From Chloroflexota bacterium (GTDB lineage: Bacteria > Chloroflexota > UBA6077 > JACCZL01), in contig JADLFM010000202.1 in NCBI GenBank assembly GCA_020845495.1, forward strand, positions 1-64,000: a stretch of DNA of 64,000 bases, in the 5' to 3' direction. The translations under genes were made by a program, and so were the position numbers. The notes under the pieces were generated by a model, which did no database searches, had not been told where the DNA came from, and saw nothing but the letters and a program-made list of their open reading frames with translations. Shown in pieces: positions 61,536 through 64,000 of this stretch; the first letter of the stretch is position 1; each line of letters begins with the position of its first letter.

Positions 61536-63179
61536 TCAGGCCGACGCAATCAGGGGTTGGTTCGCGACTGGCGCAGCGTAACGCTCCGTCACGAGTTGGC
61601 GGTACGCCTCAGCCTCGCGCTGGCGCCGCTCCTCGTCCCAGCGTAACGTCTGGCCCACAAGGTCCGCTGCTGTCTCGACGCAGTCAAGTCCCAGGCAGGA
61701 CGCAAGGCCGGCCGGCGCACGCCGCAGCAGCACGTCCGAGAGCGTCACCGCGGCCTCGTCCATCGCGGCATACACGACCTGCGCCTTCAGCGTCGGGCCG
61801 TGGGGACAGAGCGGCGTGGCGAGCGACGTGCGGCGCTCGGCCAGGACCAGGACATCCCGTACCCGTGACCCGTACAACTCAATCAGGTTGTCGACTTGCG
61901 ATTGGGCCAGACCGAGCGTCTCTGCGCGCGACCGGAGGCTTGCCGCCACTGCGTCCGGCGTCGCATCTCCGCCAGGCAGCGGAGCGATGGCCGTGTGACT
62001 CGCGCCGTGGCGGCCGAGCCGGTTCATGAGCAGGTCCGTGACTTCCTGTGCGATGTCCCGATACGCGGTGATCTTGCCGCCCACGACCGAAATGAGGCCA
62101 TCGGGCCCACCCGCCTGCCCGTGATCCCGGACGGCGTGCCGGCGTGACACCGCGCCCTCACGGATGCCTTCCTTGCGAACCAGCGCGCGCACACCCGCCA
62201 TGCCGTAGTAGACCGGCTCGTGGGCCGCGACAGGGAAGAGGCTGGCTGCCTCACGCAAGAGATAGGCAACGTCTGGTGGATCGGCGTGTGCCCGATACGG
62301 GTCGCCGCGATAGTCGGTGTCTGTTGTGCCAACGAGTGAATAGCCGTTCCAGGGCACCACGAAAAAGACCCGCTCGTCGGACGCGGCAATCGACAGGATG
62401 GCGTTGCTGGCCATCTTGGGCATGACGAGGTGGACGCCCTTGGTGGTACGCAGCAACGGCGTTCCATGCCCCTTGAACTGGGCGAGACTTCGATCCAGCC
62501 AGGGTCCAGTCGCGTTGACGGTAAGCGTCGCACGGATGGCGATCTTCCCATCTGTCGCAACGTCGCGCGCCTCGATGCCGACGACTCGTCCATCCTCCTC
62601 GATGAAGCGCACGAAGTCGGTATAGCTCCGCAGTAATGCGCCGTGTTCGGCAGCATCGACCGCGTTCGCCAGCGTCAACCGCTCTGGAAATTCCACCTGA
62701 CAATCGAAGTAGCGAGCCGCCCCGTGAAGGCCGCGTGGATTGAGGTGCGGCTCTGCCGTGAGCGCCTCTTCACGCGACAGGAACCGGTGCCAGGGCAGGC
62801 TCTTGTCGTATGAGAGCAGGTCGTACAGCACCATCCCCACACGCAGACGGTCTCGCTTCCAGGCTGGCCAGCCGTACATCGGCACCAGGAACGGCAGCGG
62901 CCGCACCAGATGCGGAGCGATGCGTAGGAGGATCTCACGCTCGCGCATATCCTGACGGACGAGCGCGAAGTCGAGCATCTCCAGGTAGCGCAGCCCGCCG
63001 TGGATCAGCCGAGTCGAACGCGACGTCGTGCCTGCACCAAAGTCCTCGCGCTCGATCAGTGCGACGCGCAGGCCGCGTAGCGCGGCATCGCGGGCAATAC
63101 CGCACCCCACGATCCCGCCGCCGACGATCAGGACATCGACCGTGGCCGATGTGAGCTCCTGAAGACTCGCGCGCTTCAT
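61536..63179 (-). CDS. glpD: Aerobic glycerol-3-phosphate dehydrogenase
   Basis: FAD enzyme oxidising sn-glycerol-3-phosphate to dihydroxyacetone phosphate and feeding electrons to quinone at the membrane. From ATG 63179 (AGGAG eight bases upstream) it is 547 aa. It has the Rossmann motif VGGGIVGCGIARDAALRG (about 19-36), the signature TTSRSTRLIHGGLRYLE, VPWNGYSLVGTTDTDYRGDP, and the C-terminal GlpD domain from about residue 390. The frame runs 80 codons further upstream but has no coding character there. No glpK or glpF nearby. Confidence 0.95.
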   Translation of the reverse strand: MKRASLQELTSATVDVLIVGGGIVGCGIARDAALRGLRVALIEREDFGAGTTSRSTRLIHGGLRYLEMLDFALVRQDMREREILLRIAPHLVRPLPFLVPMYGWPAWKRDRLRVGMVLYDLLSYDKSLPWHRFLSREEALTAEPHLNPRGLHGAARYFDCQVEFPERLTLANAVDAAEHGALLRSYTDFVRFIEEDGRVVGIEARDVATDGKIAIRATLTVNATGPWLDRSLAQFKGHGTPLLRTTKGVHLVMPKMASNAILSIAASDERVFFVVPWNGYSLVGTTDTDYRGDPYRAHADPPDVAYLLREAASLFPVAAHEPVYYGMAGVRALVRKEGIREGAVSRRHAVRDHGQAGGPDGLISVVGGKITAYRDIAQEVTDLLMNRLGRHGASHTAIAPLPGGDATPDAVAASLRSRAETLGLAQSQVDNLIELYGSRVRDVLVLAERRTSLATPLCPHGPTLKAQVVYAAMDEAAVTLSDVLLRRAPAGLASCLGLDCVETAADLVGQTLRWDEERRQREAEAYRQLVTERYAAPVANQPLIASA

Positions 63180-63579
63180 CGACTCCGCTCCTGCCCGACG
63201 GCTCCTGACATACTCCGGAGATCCTTCGTCTAACGTGAATGTGGACGCCTGACAGACCCGCGCGATCCCACGCGACACGCGGACATCGCCGCGATCTGAA
63301 CGGTGCCTGCGCATGCTGCCCGTGCGCAACGCTGGACTGAGAATTGTAGCCCGCGATCGCCCCTGGGTCGTCGCGACAGTATGGAAAATAATGAGGCATG
63401 GCCGGGCTCCCCGCGCCACCGCGTGAGTGTAACACGGGGCCCAGACACCGACTCACCTGCACCAGCCGTCGTCCGGGGGCCACGGCGGCCGCGCCCCGCT
63501 GCATGGCATCATCAGCCGGCTCGCCCCTCGAGCAAGAACCGTTGGATGGCGCGGCTCACAACATGGTGGAAGGTGCACG
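63180..63579. other. 400-bp divergent intergenic region
   Basis: Between glpD (left) and the thymidylate kinase gene (right). It must hold both promoters. A short AT-richer stretch at 63378-63397 (GTATGGAAAATAATGAGG) is the only standout; no box pair is convincing. Confidence 0.45.
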
Positions 63580-64000
63580 GTGAAGTGGCTGACGGGCAAG
63601 CTGATCGCAATCGAAGGCATCGACCAGGCCGGCAAGCAGACCGTCTGCGAACGGCTCGTCGACGTGCTGGTCTCGACTGGCGTCCCGGCCGAGCAACTCG
63701 GCTTTCCAGATTACACGACGCCGCTGGGGATGGAAATTGCGCGGTTTCTCCGCGGTGAGCGTAGCTATCCGGCCGAGACCCGCCAACTGCTCTACGCCGC
63801 CAACCGATGGGAGCGAGTGGCCGACATCCGCGCCTGGCTCGCTCGGGGACGAGCCGTCATCGTCGACCGCTACATCGCGTCCGGCGTCGCCTACGGTGCA
63901 GCCCAGGGACTCGACATCGAGTGGATGCTGGCCGTCGAGCGCGGCCTACCGCCGGCCGACGTGACGCTCCTGCTCGATATCCCACCCGACGTCTCCTTGG
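63580..64000 (+). CDS. Thymidylate kinase (partial, cut by window end)
   Basis: Phosphorylates dTMP to dTDP. A GTG at 63580 (AAGGTG upstream) opens a frame that runs off the window end, 140 residues visible. It has a P-loop in IEGIDQAGKQTV (about residues 12-23), LGFPDYTTPLG, the nucleoside pocket YAANRWER and DRYIASGVAYGAA, and LLLDIPPDV at the start of the next strand. The P-loop reads GIDQAGK where most bacterial enzymes have GxDGxGK. The rest, including the lid, lies outside the window. Confidence 0.85.
   Translation, partial: MKWLTGKLIAIEGIDQAGKQTVCERLVDVLVSTGVPAEQLGFPDYTTPLGMEIARFLRGERSYPAETRQLLYAANRWERVADIRAWLARGRAVIVDRYIASGVAYGAAQGLDIEWMLAVERGLPPADVTLLLDIPPDVSL

Overview
The window is a 64 kb stretch of high-GC bacterial chromosome, densely coded on both strands. 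It carries core translation genes: rpsF-ssb-rpsR, rpmI-rplT, pheST, hisS, prfA-prmC-ywlC and three tRNAs. It also carries fatty-acid and arginine biosynthesis genes and many free-living catabolic genes. The gene styles suggest a member of the Chloroflexota. The pointers are a GT-C-like membrane protein with several C-terminal beta-sandwich repeats, Tat/lipobox solute-binding proteins with Ala/Pro/Lys linkers, and an ATPase-LuxR regulator. No rRNA or other decisive marker is present, so the phylum call is an inference.

Layout. 0-4 kb: a response regulator, a small zinc-finger protein, then a leftward fabF-accB-fabH operon. 4-11.7 kb: a coupled RraA-like/SelA-like pair, an ABC-2 export pair, an SDR, a secreted C39-like protein, a 17-bp tandem repeat and a glutaryl-CoA-type acyl-CoA dehydrogenase. 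11.9-15.5 kb: a YedY-like oxidoreductase, rpsF-ssb-rpsR with a greatly extended S18, and a membrane-anchored parvulin. 15.6-19.9 kb: tRNA-Leu(UAA), a 1260-aa membrane protein on the other strand, then tRNA-Cys(GCA) and tRNA-Gly(GCC). 20-28 kb: GNAT and DUF167 genes leftward, and hisS-prfA-prmC-ywlC plus a large LuxR-type regulator rightward. 28.6-34 kb: two exported proteins and the leftward argJ-argB-argD operon. 34-41 kb: kdgK-proC, fabI, an SDR, a gamma-glutamyltransferase-like protein and an enolase-superfamily enzyme. 41-49.6 kb: an accessory-looking block with several small exported proteins, a GH32 enzyme, a conserved-looking hypothetical pair, a glycosyltransferase, a glutamine cyclotransferase, a Trm112-like protein and a zinc-ribbon protein. 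49.7-56 kb: Fe-ADH, rpmI-rplT behind a clear sigma-70-type promoter, and pheST. 56-64 kb: a second enolase-superfamily enzyme, Dabb and YbjN-like proteins, an SDR, an orphan peptide-type solute-binding lipoprotein, glpD, and a thymidylate kinase cut by the window end.

The most interesting non-genic feature is a pair of small (126 and 113 bp) elements with about 24-bp terminal inverted repeats and an internal hairpin with compensatory changes between the copies. They look like a MITE family, and they bracket a 5.5 kb block in direct orientation. Also notable is the Gly-Cys-Leu tRNA set, the same three isoacceptors as E. coli glyW-cysT-leuZ, here interrupted by the large membrane-protein gene. 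I saw no CRISPR array, prophage, transposase gene or obvious defence island. Nothing here amounts to a clearly new multi-gene system, and the findings should be read at that level.
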